Origin: Sporosarcina limicola
GTDB taxonomy: Bacteria > Bacillota > Bacilli > Bacillales_A > Planococcaceae
Length of the DNA stretch: 64,000 nt
Direction of reading: 5' to 3'
Assembly (NCBI RefSeq): GCF_014873855.1
Contig: NZ_JADBEL010000004.1
Span: forward strand, 177,719-241,718
Shown: piece by piece, positions 63,792 to 64,000 of the stretch
How positions within the stretch are numbered: the stretch's first letter is position 1
How the letters are laid out: the number at the start of each line of letters is the position of its first letter
Notes under the pieces: generated by a model
What the model was told of the DNA's origin: nothing
What the model saw: only the letters and a program-made list of their open reading frames with translations
Database searches by the model: none
Made by a program: the position numbers and the translations under genes

Positions 63792-64000
63792 GGCTCTTAC
63801 GCTCATTTGGGGAATGCTTCAACTTAACACTTTTCGGGTATAGGAATACTAAAACGGAAAGGTTGTTGAATGAGATGAAAATCTTCCACTTAGATGAAAA
63901 TGTCCATGTCCTTCACGAGGAACAAACAGATAAGGAACTCTTTTTTATCGTCGAAGTCGATTCATCATCAGCACGATGTCCTTCCTGTCAGATGATGTCC
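63792..64000 (+). mobile_element. ISL3-family insertion sequence, left end (cut by window)
   Basis: GGCTCTTAC at 63792 matches the usual GGCTCTT start of ISL3 left ends, and the transposase follows after about 80 bases. The right end and target duplication are outside the window. Confidence 0.65.
63875..64000 (+). CDS. ISL3-family transposase, N-terminal part
   Basis: 42 codons from ATG 63875 to the window end, no stop. Starts KIFHLDENVHVLHEE and reaches the N-terminal zinc-finger CPSC typical of ISL3 transposases. AAAGG lies upstream. The catalytic domain is outside the window, so intactness is unknown. Confidence 0.75.
   Translation, partial: MKIFHLDENVHVLHEEQTDKELFFIVEVDSSSARCPSCQMMS

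Noticed and set aside
50467..64000. CRISPR array in the accessory region
   Set aside because: No regularly spaced direct repeats were seen; the repeats present are isolated inverted repeats.

Overview
The window looks like the chromosome of an endospore-forming, low-to-moderate GC Gram-positive rod of the Bacillales, probably Planococcaceae/Caryophanaceae and Sporosarcina-like. This rests on recognisable proteins (SleB/YpeB, SpoIVA, HepS/HepT, menaquinol QcrABC, bacillithiol BshA, TRAP) and on a gene order that closely follows the Bacillus subtilis prsW-to-yprA segment. The genus is inference; no rRNA is present.

Bases 1-50,466 are ordinary backbone, almost all on the + strand. In order: prsW (partial), sleB-ypeB (germination), a PilZ protein, cmk-plsC-rpsA, der-gpsA, spoIVA, hbs, folE-mtrB, hepS-menG-hepT-ndk (menaquinone), cheR, aroC-aroB-aroH-hisC-tyrA-aroA, ypiA-ypiB-ypiF-qcrABC, ypjA, yugP, (minus) YitT, ypjD-dapB-bshA-cca-birA, panBCD, dinG-ypmB-aspB-asnS-dnaD-nth-ypoC, (minus) recU-ponA, and yppE-mrfA. 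Compared with B. subtilis, the trp genes are absent from the aromatic supraoperon although the TRAP gene mtrB is kept. mgsA, bshB1, ypmA, ypjB and mrfB are also missing from their usual positions.

Three RNA-level features stand out in the backbone. Two tandem hairpins with bulged A residues plus a terminator precede panB (a pan-type leader). A near-perfect intrinsic terminator lies inside the first 25 codons of dnaD. A stable hairpin between the Shine-Dalgarno and the start codon of ypeB would bring the two to ideal spacing only when folded.

From about 50.5 kb to the end is an accessory region of mixed strand, AT-rich and decaying. It opens with an AbiL/RloAB-type two-gene defence locus (ABC ATPase plus TOPRIM/RloB protein) whose second gene has an in-frame TAA. 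Next come a large serine recombinase broken into three frames, a chain of small prophage-like genes (several with one frameshift or stop), a Spo0E-family phosphatase, small membrane proteins, a lipoprotein with an HEYGH metalloprotease motif, a three-gene transposon-like unit whose transposase is split by an in-frame TGA, a 215-bp MITE with a 5-bp target duplication, an IS4-type fragment joined to a Tn554-type tnpB/tnpC tail, an alpha/beta hydrolase, and the left end of an ISL3 element. The island sits where mrfB would be expected next to mrfA.
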